Source of the DNA: an uncultured Collinsella sp. | GTDB taxonomy: Bacteria > Actinomycetota > Coriobacteriia > Coriobacteriales > Coriobacteriaceae | Assembly (NCBI GenBank): GCA_900541015.1 | Contig: UQIB01000004.1 | Span: 1-64,000 of the forward strand | DNA length: 64,000 nucleotides | Direction: 5' to 3' | Shown here: positions 52,513 through 60,725 of the stretch, piece after piece | Position numbering within the stretch: the stretch's first letter is position 1 | Layout: the number at the start of each line of letters is the position of its first letter | Position numbers and translations under genes: made by a program | The notes under the pieces: model-generated | Databases searched by the model: none | Told to the model about the DNA's origin: nothing | The model's input: the letters and a program-made list of their open reading frames with translations, nothing else

Positions 52513-52712
52513 TGCTCGTCTTGGCCACCTTGCTCGCTGAGGGGAAGTGCTGCGGCAAAAGTGATGAGGACCAGTTCATAGGCTCCAACTGCGGCGACTC
52601 CGACCGCCACATTTGCTCCCCACACGATGTAATACATGTCGAACCAAGTTTCCGTTCCAAGAGTCGATGCTCTGGTCGGATTCATGTTGTCTACTACGGG
52701 CTTCTCGTACAT
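52509..52712 (-). CDS. candidate precursor peptide of the radical SAM cluster
   Basis: The 67-residue product follows the radical SAM stop immediately (TAAATG) and overlaps the next gene in ATGA; GAAGGAG lies about 12 bases before its ATG. It begins MYEKPVV; a Lys-Pro near the N-terminus is common in leaders of radical-SAM-modified peptides. A polar part to residue 20 is followed by an aromatic patch (ETWFDMYYIVWG) and a hydrophobic Ala/Val/Gly stretch (ANVAVGVAAVGAYELVL...). The C-terminus is SEQGGQDEQ. It has no cysteine. It could also be a single-pass membrane protein with another role. I rate a precursor role as likely but unproven. Confidence 0.6.
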   Translation of the reverse strand: MYEKPVVDNMNPTRASTLGTETWFDMYYIVWGANVAVGVAAVGAYELVLITFAAALPLSEQGGQDEQ

Positions 52713-53801
52713 TTAACCCAACATCTCCTTCAACGATGAGTTCAACAGTTCATCCGCGGTATCATCAATCAGGTCAACGTGTAGATCACCTCCCATATCT
52801 ATATCGCAAATTGTGTCGGACATACGCTCCATGTCGTCAATGGTCCACATGTGGTTACAGAGGTCTTGAACCAGTTTTGTGGACCAAATTGAGCTAAGTC
52901 CGTTGTTCCAGTAATCCTCAAGAGGGTGGTTTCTGATGTTGCCAACCACTAACGGGATATACGGAGAAACGACGATGTCGCCGTTTGCGTGCACTGAAAC
53001 CTGATCTAATAGATATCGGTTATCAGAGAAGCGAATTAGATGGTCGACGGGGTCGCCCCATTGCGGTCGGACATTCGGGTGCTTCCGAAGGAAGTCGTCC
53101 TCTTGAATGGCGTGAATCAACGTACGGTATTGGGAATAGTCCGGTCTAATAAATGTGTTCTTTCGCGCACGGCCCAAAACCATGAGGGGTTGGACACGTA
53201 GTTCGATAAAGTCACCCGGCGTCCTCTTCGGCCTGTTAGATTTGGTGAAAATCTCATCTAATAGTGAGATGACATCGGGAAACTGTTCGGTGTTGAACGA
53301 CGTGGGCGTAAATGCGATAGCAAGGTGCAAATCGGAATGGTTGAGTACGGTGGCAACTGCTTCTTCGACGATTTCGAAGGCTCCCTCATGTCCCCTCAGC
53401 CTATCGTGAGCTGACCCAATGCCGTCTAGGCTAAATTGGATGCTTTTGAGTCCGGAATCTTCTAAATCTCGGAGAAGGGATTCCGTGAGGAGAAGCCCGT
53501 TGGTTACCAGGCTCGCTGCAACATTCCCATCTCGCAATATGGGAAGGCAGCGCAAGATATCTTTACTGCGCAACAAGGTTTCTCCTCCACAGAAACACAT
53601 GCTGTAAAGCGACATGTCTGCCATTTCCTTTGCGAAAACAAAAAGTTCATCTGAGGTCAACTCGTCGTGCATGACCTCATTCTCGCCGCTGCTGTTATAG
53701 CAGTGCAGACATCTCAAGTTGCACTTGTTTGTTATGTCAAGGGCGACGTGATGTGGCGCTCTGAGAACGTTGGTGTACTTGTTTTCCGAAACTCGTCCCA
53801 T
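52713..53801 (-). CDS. radical SAM protein, peptide-modifying type
   Basis: The 362-residue enzyme has the radical SAM cluster motif CxxxCxxC as CNLRCLHC (about residues 27-34), the GGE motif (CFCGGETLL) and SLVTNG. The C-terminal part has the outline of a SPASM/twitch domain (VSVHANGDIVVSPYIPLVVGNI then LEDYW), but the cysteine normally found in such a segment (…PC…) is replaced by Ser, so the auxiliary cluster is probably lost or altered. The ATG at 53801 (MGRVSENKY) has AGAGGA 4 bases upstream and follows the stop of the PqqD-like gene by 8 bases. It probably modifies the 67-residue peptide encoded directly after it. Confidence 0.85.
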   Translation of the reverse strand: MGRVSENKYTNVLRAPHHVALDITNKCNLRCLHCYNSSGENEVMHDELTSDELFVFAKEMADMSLYSMCFCGGETLLRSKDILRCLPILRDGNVAASLVTNGLLLTESLLRDLEDSGLKSIQFSLDGIGSAHDRLRGHEGAFEIVEEAVATVLNHSDLHLAIAFTPTSFNTEQFPDVISLLDEIFTKSNRPKRTPGDFIELRVQPLMVLGRARKNTFIRPDYSQYRTLIHAIQEDDFLRKHPNVRPQWGDPVDHLIRFSDNRYLLDQVSVHANGDIVVSPYIPLVVGNIRNHPLEDYWNNGLSSIWSTKLVQDLCNHMWTIDDMERMSDTICDIDMGGDLHVDLIDDTADELLNSSLKEMLG

Positions 53802-53809
53802 GGTTCCTC

Positions 53810-54670
53810 TTAACAGACTTCTGAAAAACAGTATACATTCATGCAGTCGCCGTCGCTGCACTCACCTGGAAAAGTGCCAGCGCAAGTGAATTCTGGCTCA
53901 TTGATAAGATTTCGAATTCCTTCGTTTGATGCAATTTCCTTGCTGGTTAGGTTCAGGTGGAAAAAATTGGGAACATCGCAAAATTCTTGACGATAGAAGC
54001 TGGCCGCAGCGGCAATACATTGAACGGCGATGCTTGCGGGGCACAAAAGAAGACAGATGTCTGCGTATCTGAGTAAAGGATTGCTGGAGGGGGCGAGGCC
54101 GAGTAGACCGGTTGGTCTCCCTGACTCATATACAATGAAAAATTCCTTGCTCAGATTGAACAATCCGTTTCGCACCTCTAGCGGTCGTTCATACTGCTCG
54201 ACGGAAAGAGGCCAACCGTAGACAATTGTGGGACTTTCTGGTTCTGATGAGCTCGCCTGGCTTGCCAGGGAGCAAATCAGGCGAATATCGTTTTCTTGGG
54301 CAAGCCGTATATGGGTCCCATTGTCCACGCAAATCTCATCGGCAATGGGTGTGCCATTTTCGGTCGGAGTTTTGACCCATCCTATTAGTCTCGATACGCT
54401 GAAACCTCTCATTGCCGAGGCTAAGTCAGATTTGAGCATGTCCGGATTGGCGTCTGGAAACTTGTCGCACATCCGATTAAGGATTGTTTCGACGGTGTTT
54501 TTACCATCGCACAGAGAGACGATGTAGCTCCCGCTTCCGTTCAACATGATATAGTTCAGCTCATCGCGTCCGGTTAGAACAGAGCGGTACCCGTTCTTTT
54601 CCTCTCTTGAGTATGGGAGAGAAATCGATTTCGGGATAAATCCCCTTATTTCGTCAAAGCTCCATTCCAT
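53810..54670 (-). CDS. PqqD-like domain fused to an acetyltransferase-like domain
   Basis: The start at ATG 54670 has a near-perfect AGGAGGG 8 bases upstream, giving 286 residues. Residues about 35-100 look like PqqD, the peptide-recognition domain of radical SAM peptide systems (YIMLNGSGSYIVSLCDGKNTVETILNRM, LASAMRGFSVSRLIGW). From about 118 a GNAT-like region follows (THIRLAQENDIRLICSLA, then FFIVYESGRPTGLLGLA, a strand pair typical of the acyl-CoA site). The C-terminus is cysteine-rich (CAGTFPGECSDGDCMNVYCFSEVC, split here: CAGTFPGECSDGDC and VYCFSEVC). It is the first gene of the cluster. It likely presents the precursor to the radical SAM enzyme, and may acylate it. Confidence 0.7.
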   Translation of the reverse strand: MEWSFDEIRGFIPKSISLPYSREEKNGYRSVLTGRDELNYIMLNGSGSYIVSLCDGKNTVETILNRMCDKFPDANPDMLKSDLASAMRGFSVSRLIGWVKTPTENGTPIADEICVDNGTHIRLAQENDIRLICSLASQASSSEPESPTIVYGWPLSVEQYERPLEVRNGLFNLSKEFFIVYESGRPTGLLGLAPSSNPLLRYADICLLLCPASIAVQCIAAAASFYRQEFCDVPNFFHLNLTSKEIASNEGIRNLINEPEFTCAGTFPGECSDGDCMNVYCFSEVC

Positions 54671-54787
54671 AATTAATCCCTCCTTGTGTCTGTTTGAATA
54701 TGAGCCGATTTTAGGCTCTTCGGTAGTTTCTGTGGGCGAGACATCAATTTTTCCGCAGGTGGATGCAAAAAAGTTCCGCATATAAGG

Positions 54788-54814
54788 GAAACGGCCCCGA
54801 GAGGGGGCCGTTTC
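54788..54814. terminator. terminator-like hairpin upstream of the peptide cluster
   Basis: GAAACGGCCCC pairs perfectly with GGGGCCGTTTC. It separates the cluster promoter region (54671-54787) from the IS debris. Confidence 0.6.
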
Positions 54815-54873
54815 CGCGCCGGGCAGGGTAGGATTTCGCTTGCTACATCAACCTACCGGAAAGGCCCTGACGC

Positions 54874-55066
54874 ATGAACAGGATACTAAGCCGCGCGCTC
54901 GCGCTGGTCCACACCGTGATCGAGTACGCCAGCATCGACGGCGGCAGGATAATCGTCGGCGTCAGGCCGTGGACGAGTTTCGGGCTGCGGTGCCCCGTCT
55001 GCGGGAGGGCAGCGAATGCTACGACAGGTCGCCAAGGCCGCGGCTGTGGCGCGCGATGGACCTGGC
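54874..55066 (+). pseudogene. ISL3-type transposase fragment
   Basis: MNRILSRALALVHTVIEY then FGLRCPVCGR is like the zinc-binding N-terminus of ISL3 transposases. After a one-base shift the reading continues as ECYDRSPRPRLWRAMDLA, as expected for that family, and then breaks off into istB sequence. It is thus a frameshifted and truncated remnant. Confidence 0.6.
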
Positions 55067-55807
55067 GAGGTCGACCTCTCCGCGCTCGGGCTGCACGAGA
55101 TGGCGGCGTCCCTGCCCGACTACGTGAGGATAGTCGCCGCGGGCGAGTGGGGCTTCGCCTCCGCCCTCGAGGAGATGACGCGCGCCGAGGTCGCCGCCCG
55201 GGAGGTCAGGATAACCAACCAGCGCATACGGTCGTCCGGGTTCCCCTACGTCAAGGGCCTGGCCGACTTCGACTGGGACTTCCAGCCGTCGGTCCCGCGC
55301 GCCGAGATCGGGGAGCTCGCGACCCTCAGGTTCGTCGAGCGGGCCGAGAACGTCCTGTTCGTGGGGAGCCCCGGCGTGGGCAAGACGCACCTCGCCGTCG
55401 CGCTGGGCATCGAGGCGGTCAGGGCGGGGCGCGAGGTCAGGTTCGTGGACTGCGCCCGGCTCGTCGAGGACCTGGAGGACGCCTCGTCGCGCGGCATCCT
55501 CAAGAAGAGGCTCAGGTACTACGCCCACTCGAGGCTGCTCATCATCGACGAGCTCGGCTACCTCGACGTCGGCAGCGCGGGTGCGGACCTGCTGCTCCGG
55601 CTGATATCGAGGCGCTACGAGCAGCGCTCGACGATCACCACCAAAGTGGGGATCGGCGGCTGGGGTAGGGTGTTCGGGGACGACGTGGCGGCGAGCGCGA
55701 TCGCGGACAGGGTGTGCCACCACTGCCACCACTGCCACCTGGTCAAGATAGCCGGCAGGTCCTACAGGCTGAAGGACCTGCCGAGGGACGGACCCGTCAA
55801 GGCGTGA
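55016..55807 (+). CDS. IstB-like ATPase of an IS21-family element
   Basis: IstB helps IstA transposase as an AAA+ ATPase. The recognisable part begins near 55067 (GEVDLSALGLHEMAASLP) and runs to the end: Walker A VGSPGVGKTHLAVAL, Walker B LLIIDELGYL, then RYEQRSTITT and AIADRVCH. The first 17 codons of the open frame read antisense-like ISL3 debris, so the true start is lost or uncertain. CHHCHHCHLV shows a nine-base in-frame duplication. No istA lies upstream on this strand, so the element is probably dead. Confidence 0.75.
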   Translation: MLRQVAKAAAVARDGPGEVDLSALGLHEMAASLPDYVRIVAAGEWGFASALEEMTRAEVAAREVRITNQRIRSSGFPYVKGLADFDWDFQPSVPRAEIGELATLRFVERAENVLFVGSPGVGKTHLAVALGIEAVRAGREVRFVDCARLVEDLEDASSRGILKKRLRYYAHSRLLIIDELGYLDVGSAGADLLLRLISRRYEQRSTITTKVGIGGWGRVFGDDVAASAIADRVCHHCHHCHLVKIAGRSYRLKDLPRDGPVKA

Positions 55808-56318
55808 CCGGAATCGGTGAAAATACGTTAGCGCAAGCGGTGAAGCCGCCTTTGCGCGAACGGCGCGTTTGATTAGTGAAACTGGTAAAAATTAGATTGA
55901 CGCTAACAGGGGCGTGCCCGTCGCGGCGTTTCACGGGGATGTCTCGCGCCATCCCCGGACCCCTTCGCGCCAAAGGGACGAGTCCCCTTGGAACCCCGGG
56001 CCGCCGCCGGCGGGCCGTGAACGGCGGGACAATCACTCGGCTTCAACTCGCGATCGCCCCGCCGTGTCACGCCCCGCCGGCTCTCGCTCCGGCTCCGTTC
56101 GATGGCTCCCCTGGGTCGCCATCACTGCGCCTCCGCTCACCTGTCCCGTTGCACTCCGGTCGATTCGGCCTACGCTTCTCGGGGCATGCAAGATATGTAT
56201 TCCGTGCAACGGAATATCTTGCCCGGCCGAAGCCGGGATGTGCGAACCGCTCCAAAGTCGCTCCCGCAGAACCGTGCAACAGGCTTACCGGCTGTTGCAC
56301 GGACCTCAGATATGAAAG
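55808..56318. other. gene-free region with inverted repeats next to the relaxase gene
   Basis: No gene is seen. There are three inverted repeats: GCAAGATAT(gt)ATTCCGT around GCA with complement to 56222; CCCGGC-CGAA-GCCGGG at 56222-56237; and CCGTGCAACAG (56272-56282) with its complement at 56292-56302. CCGTGCAAC occurs in the first and third. They could be part of an origin of transfer or a terminator of the mobilization operon. Confidence 0.4.
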
Positions 56319-57254
56319 TCAGTCCCGGCCTCTTTCGTCATCCACACCCTCGCGAGCCAGCTCCCACGCGGCCCGTATGGCAAGGTCGATTCCCCTTGCC
56401 GTGAACCTCATAATCCGCCCGGTCGAGCGGTTGACGGCGTAGCCGAGCCTCGCGCCGTTGATCTTCCTCGTCTTGCCGAGGGACTCCGAGTGATAGCGGT
56501 ATTGCAGCGCCCCCCGCTTGGATCGGGCGATCTCGATCCCATCCGATTCCAACCGCCTTGCAAACTCTCCGAAGCGGTCGGGGCAGCTCTTGAGCCTCCC
56601 GACCTCCTCTGCCCTCTGGGCGACAATCGCTCGGACCCTTGCGTTCTCGGATTTGTCGGATCTCCCCTTCTTTGCCATCTCGCGCTCCTCGCGACCGGGC
56701 TGGCGCGCGTGCACCTTCGAGTTCGAGAGGCCCCTTTCGAGCTGGCTCAGGCCGTACTTCGTATCGAGCTCCTCCACCGTTCTCACGCGGGATTTCGCCG
56801 CCGCCCTCGCCGGCCCGTCGTTCAGACGCCGCCCAGTCTCGAGGTCCGTCCTATTGATGGCGAGGTGAGCGGCGAATCGGGCCGATCCATCCGACCTGCA
56901 CCTCTCCTCATGCAGCACAATCACGATCTCCTGGTTGGGATAGCGCTTGGCGATGTAGTCCCTCGCGTACTCCATGCAACGCGAGGGCGTCATCGGCCCG
57001 CCGTTGCAGGAGCACTCGTCCGGGTTGAAGCCGATCACCTGATGCTGCATGTACGTGCACCTTGCACCCTGCTTCCCGGGCCGGTTGTGCCCGGCCGCCT
57101 CCCGGGTGGCGTCCATTTCCTCGAACCATCGATCCTCATCGATGATGTGCTGGGTATCGTGGTCCAGGACTTTCTCCCTGTCCCAATCGAAATACCGCTT
57201 GAGGTTTTGGAGGTGCTCCCCGCTCATGACGCTCGCCTGCTTGATTGCGGTCAT
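56319..57254 (-). CDS. relaxase (mobilization nuclease)
   Basis: The start at ATG 57254 (MTAIKQASVM) has GGGAG about 8 bases upstream; the open frame extends further only as an antisense reading of the coupling protein gene. The 311-residue protein has a region typical of relaxases of mobile elements in this class: EIVIVLHEERCRSDGSARF then AAHLAINRTDLETGRRLND, with His residues that could form the metal site. The basic C-terminal half (ARLGYAVNRSTGRIMRFTARG) may bind DNA. It would nick the element at its origin of transfer. Assignment rests on these motifs and on the adjoining coupling protein and mobC genes. Confidence 0.7.
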   Translation of the reverse strand: MTAIKQASVMSGEHLQNLKRYFDWDREKVLDHDTQHIIDEDRWFEEMDATREAAGHNRPGKQGARCTYMQHQVIGFNPDECSCNGGPMTPSRCMEYARDYIAKRYPNQEIVIVLHEERCRSDGSARFAAHLAINRTDLETGRRLNDGPARAAAKSRVRTVEELDTKYGLSQLERGLSNSKVHARQPGREEREMAKKGRSDKSENARVRAIVAQRAEEVGRLKSCPDRFGEFARRLESDGIEIARSKRGALQYRYHSESLGKTRKINGARLGYAVNRSTGRIMRFTARGIDLAIRAAWELAREGVDDERGRD

Positions 57255-57280
57255 TTTCCAACTCCCTTCAAAAACCGCCG

Positions 57281-59194
57281 TCAGTCGACGAAGAGGCCGG
57301 ACCATCCGTCGGCAACAGGCGGCTCCGCGGCCTCTTCCTCGAATTCGGGAGTCCAGAGATCGACGCCGTCCTCCCGACCCATTTGCCTTGATATCAGCCT
57401 GGCCTGGTATTCCATCCTCTTGGCCGCCTCGTGCTCGCGCGTCCCCAGATCGAAGTGCTCCTTCGTCGGCATCCGCGTGCAATCGCAGACAGGGGCCCGG
57501 AAGCACCCCGCATGTTCCCTGCCCACGCCGTTCTCCGCGGTCTTCACCACGATGACGCCGTCCTTGTCGGGGGACATCTCCGTCCACTCCCAAGGATGAA
57601 TCAGGTCGTCGGCGTGCTCGCTGTAGGATGTCGACCCCGTACCGCCCGAAGGCCCCCTGCTCGAGCTGGTTCCCATGGTGTGCCGCGTCGTCTTCCCGAC
57701 TAGCTCGGTGAAATACTGGCGGTCCTCGGCCTCGCCCAGTTTCATGGCGACCTTGACGCCGCAGTTTGCCAGGATCTTCTTCCGTCCGTCGCGCTCGCCG
57801 TACTTGTTCAGCTGAGAGATGTTCTGGACTGCGCCCATCCAGAACAGGTCGTACGAGCGCCCAAGGCTGAGAAGGCTAGGCAGGCACTCGACCTTCGGCA
57901 GGTTCCCCCATTCGTCGCCGAGGATGGACACCGGCCGCGGCAGCTTTCCACCAGCTGCGTCCGCGATGGAATACACGGCAGCGTAGAGCTGCTCGAACAG
58001 GACCGCCGCGATCGCGTTGTAGGGGGAGCCCTCGTCCATCACGTGGAGGAACAGCGCGGTCTTCTCGCTCAGGATTCTACTCGGATCGATATCATCGCCC
58101 GAGACCATTCGCGCAATCGGCGCCGAAGCGTAGATCCTCAGGTTGACCTTTAGCGTGGAAACGATGCTCCTCAGCTCGTTGCCGCCGCTCGAGATGAACT
58201 GTGAGGCACGCGAGCGGGCCGGATGCCCCTGCGGCAGGGAACGGAACAGGCCCTTCAGCGGCTCACACGGATCCTCGCCGGCCCCCTCCGTCCCCAGGCA
58301 CATGATGTGGTAGACCGTCGCGAGGTGCTTGCAGCCCCGCGGGCAGCCCTCGTCCAGCACGACCAGAAGGATCGTCGCGGCGAGCAGCGACCGCGCGGAT
58401 TCCGTCCAGTGGCTCGCCTTCGCATCGCCCTCCCCGGCGATGAGCGTACGGGCGACGGCATCCGCGGCCTGCTCAGCCCCCGGCAGATTCCCCCCGTTCG
58501 CGAGCCTATCGACCATTTCCAGTGGATTGAACGTGTCGCTCTTCTCGGGATGCTGGGCGTCCAGCAGAAGCACCCGGTACCCGCGACGCTCCAGCTCGTC
58601 GCCCGTCAACTCGATGAGCTCACTCTTCACATCGGACACGATAATGGTCTGCGGCCTCGATTCCCCGTCATCCGCCCCATACGTCAGCAGATCAATTGTC
58701 GGGATCAGCAGCGATCTTGATTTTCCGGCACCCGTTGAGCCGTCGAGGAACATGTGCCGCCTCGGTTCGAACAGATACTTGGAGCCGAACAGCGTCTTCT
58801 CAAACCCGTACACGAATCCTCTGCTTTTCGGCTGTCCGTGCCCGTCCCAAATCTCCGAGCCCCGGATGGTCTCCGGCCCCGTTTTCACCCGCGCCTCCCC
58901 AAGTACACCTCCGTCGGCGGCTCGCTCCTTCGAGGAAGCCGATAGCTGCATGAGCACGAATACCGACAGGAACAGCGCGAACGAGGCGAGGCAGCCAGGG
59001 ACGCAATGAGGCCCCACGTTAATCCACCACCAAATGGTGTTATCCACGCTCAGGGTGAATCCGATCGAGCTCAGCTCGATTGGAAATCCGAGGATCATGC
59101 AATCGAGGGGAATGGCGATAAGTGGCGCAAACCCCGCGGTAAGCAGCGCTGCGAAAACCAGCGCCATGACCAGCTTCTCCTTCACGAGAACCAC
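57281..59194 (-). CDS. VirD4/TraG-type coupling protein
   Basis: This 637-residue ATPase links the relaxase-DNA complex to a conjugation pore. Two N-terminal membrane segments (about 7-30 and 58-85) are followed by Walker A (DGSTGAGKSRSLLIPT, about residue 150), TIIVSDVKSELIELTG, and Walker B (PVSILGDEWGNLPKV). The Q-rich finish GAVQNISQLNKYG is also typical of the family. It lies between mobC and the relaxase gene. No VirB4- or other pore-type genes are present, so the element would have to use a pore supplied by another element. Confidence 0.9.
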   Translation of the reverse strand: MVLVKEKLVMALVFAALLTAGFAPLIAIPLDCMILGFPIELSSIGFTLSVDNTIWWWINVGPHCVPGCLASFALFLSVFVLMQLSASSKERAADGGVLGEARVKTGPETIRGSEIWDGHGQPKSRGFVYGFEKTLFGSKYLFEPRRHMFLDGSTGAGKSRSLLIPTIDLLTYGADDGESRPQTIIVSDVKSELIELTGDELERRGYRVLLLDAQHPEKSDTFNPLEMVDRLANGGNLPGAEQAADAVARTLIAGEGDAKASHWTESARSLLAATILLVVLDEGCPRGCKHLATVYHIMCLGTEGAGEDPCEPLKGLFRSLPQGHPARSRASQFISSGGNELRSIVSTLKVNLRIYASAPIARMVSGDDIDPSRILSEKTALFLHVMDEGSPYNAIAAVLFEQLYAAVYSIADAAGGKLPRPVSILGDEWGNLPKVECLPSLLSLGRSYDLFWMGAVQNISQLNKYGERDGRKKILANCGVKVAMKLGEAEDRQYFTELVGKTTRHTMGTSSSRGPSGGTGSTSYSEHADDLIHPWEWTEMSPDKDGVIVVKTAENGVGREHAGCFRAPVCDCTRMPTKEHFDLGTREHEAAKRMEYQARLISRQMGREDGVDLWTPEFEEEAAEPPVADGWSGLFVD

Positions 59195-59533
59195 CTACTC
59201 TCTCGCACGGGCGAGTAGGTCGTTGACCCAGCCCACCGCCGTCGAGACGATTGATGTCGCCCGGTTGAGATTATTGAGGACGACCGGATCGGACCCGTAG
59301 GTGTTGAGGGCGCGGACCGCCTGGTTGAGGTTCGTGCCGATCTTCTTCAACTCAGTCCTGATACCGGCAAGTTCCCCCGCGTCGGCGACCCTGACCGGCT
59401 TCTCGCCGCAGAGCAGGGCGGCATCGCGCATGAAGGAGGACGCCGGCATGTTCATGGCCGCCGCCTTCTCCTCGATAGCCTTACGCTGCGACTCACTCAT
59501 CCGTACGTTGATATGCGTATTCATGGAAGTCAT
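59195..59533 (-). CDS. MobC-like relaxosome protein
   Basis: This 112-residue protein has an N-terminal ribbon-helix-helix (THINVRMSESQRKAIEEKAAAM, SSFMRDAAL) and the MobC signature LKKIGTNLNQAVRALN (about residues 60-75). MobC proteins assist the relaxase at the origin of transfer. Its stop is directly before the coupling protein start. Several in-frame ATGs lie close together (59539, 59533, 59524); none has a strong ribosome-binding site. Confidence 0.82.
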   Translation of the reverse strand: MTSMNTHINVRMSESQRKAIEEKAAAMNMPASSFMRDAALLCGEKPVRVADAGELAGIRTELKKIGTNLNQAVRALNTYGSDPVVLNNLNRATSIVSTAVGWVNDLLARARE

Positions 59534-59580
59534 AACCATCCAATCCGAGCGGGGCCGACGCATCGGCCCCGCCCCTTTTA

Positions 59581-59856
59581 TTAAGTTGAAATTGTTTGGA
59601 GCATCTGACCGATGCGCCCAATCCTCACCCTCGCCCAGACATCGAAGGGGACTCCCGGCAAGCTGCCGAGATATATACGGTATGGTCGCCATTGTTCTCT
59701 ATAGATATCGAGAGCATCGAGCAGGCGCTTCCATTCCCAAATGAGCTCATCAGCCGAGAGCAGAGGAAGATCCCTGTTCTCGGCGCGCGCGAGCTCATCG
59801 GACGACAAGCATGGATTGGGAGCCCGGTATCCACCAATGTAGGGTCCGGGCTCCAT
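59581..59856 (-). CDS. small protein of unknown function in the mobilization region
   Basis: I do not recognise this 91-residue product. It starts two bases after the stop of the RecA-fold ATPase gene and has no strong ribosome-binding site, which suggests coupled translation. A helical middle part (LSADELIWEWKRLLDALDIYREQW) is rich in Trp, Leu and acidic residues. The C-terminal half is mixed. Its position between the ATPase and mobC suggests a role in replication or mobilization. Confidence 0.5.
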   Translation of the reverse strand: MEPGPYIGGYRAPNPCLSSDELARAENRDLPLLSADELIWEWKRLLDALDIYREQWRPYRIYLGSLPGVPFDVWARVRIGRIGQMLQTIST

Positions 59857-59858
59857 AA

Positions 59859-60725
59859 TTAGCCGATTTCGGTAAACATCGCTGCTGGTGCGTTGAACTC
59901 AAACTCGACAATACCGCAGGAACCGTAACGGTTCTTTGTGATTGAAGCAATGACGGGCCGTTTTTTAAGCAACATATTGGCATTACGCTCTTCGGGCTTA
60001 TCGCCCTTAATAGAAAGCGACATAACGAGATCTGCCGAATACTCGAACATGTTGCACCCGCCTATCGCCTGAAGCCCGGTGGTCTGCTTGTCGTAATTAA
60101 CGCGGTTAATTGATGAGATAGCGAAGAGCGGACAATGGGCCTCATCCACGATTCGGCGGAGCTCGGAAGCGACGAGCTTGAGGCCGATACGCTCGTCGGC
60201 AATGCGCAGTTCCTGCGGCAAAGAGACGATTTGCGCGTAATCAACAATAACCAGTGGCGGTTCGCCATGTTTATCGGCAACCTCTTCGATTGCCTTTCGC
60301 ATCCCGGCATATTTAATTTCACCAGGAATGATATACATTCGCTCGGCGATGCTGCGGGCGTAAATGTCGAGAACCTTCTCGAAGAGCCCGCGTTTGTCCT
60401 CAGACATGCCATCGCCGTTCATATCATCGTGCGTGAGCTCGCCGCCCGAGATGCGGGTGAGGCTCTTCGCGAGCATGCTGTCTCGCCCGAGCTCGCCCTC
60501 AAAGATGACCACCGGATGGCCAGCAATGGCCCATCCGTCGGCGATTTGCTGCATAAACGTTGTTTTACCCGTACCGGGTCCGCCGGGGACGATGCACAGG
60601 TATTGACGAAGACCTCCGAGGATAGTATCCAGCGCACCGTGTTCGATATGCCCAAGCGGCCTATTCTTTAAGATACGCAAGGCGGTCTCGTCGAGGCCGA
60701 CGCTCATGGGATTTAAAGCCGGCAC
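59859..60725 (-). CDS. DnaB-like RecA-fold ATPase
   Basis: This 288-residue protein resembles the C-terminal helicase domain of DnaB: Walker A GGPGTGKTTF (about 48-57), VVIFEGELGRDSMLAKSL, Walker B LVIVDYAQIVSLP (about 165), and AISSINRVNYDK. The N-terminal DnaB domain is absent. The start is GTG at 60725 with GGAGG 10 bases upstream; it overlaps the excisionase-like gene. It may support replication of the excised element. Confidence 0.78.
   Translation of the reverse strand: MPALNPMSVGLDETALRILKNRPLGHIEHGALDTILGGLRQYLCIVPGGPGTGKTTFMQQIADGWAIAGHPVVIFEGELGRDSMLAKSLTRISGGELTHDDMNGDGMSEDKRGLFEKVLDIYARSIAERMYIIPGEIKYAGMRKAIEEVADKHGEPPLVIVDYAQIVSLPQELRIADERIGLKLVASELRRIVDEAHCPLFAISSINRVNYDKQTTGLQAIGGCNMFEYSADLVMSLSIKGDKPEERNANMLLKKRPVIASITKNRYGSCGIVEFEFNAPAAMFTEIG

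Noticed and set aside
50261..54670. Lanthipeptide or sactipeptide assignment for the peptide cluster
   Set aside because: No LanB/LanC/LanM-like enzyme is present and the candidate precursor has no cysteine, so neither class fits.
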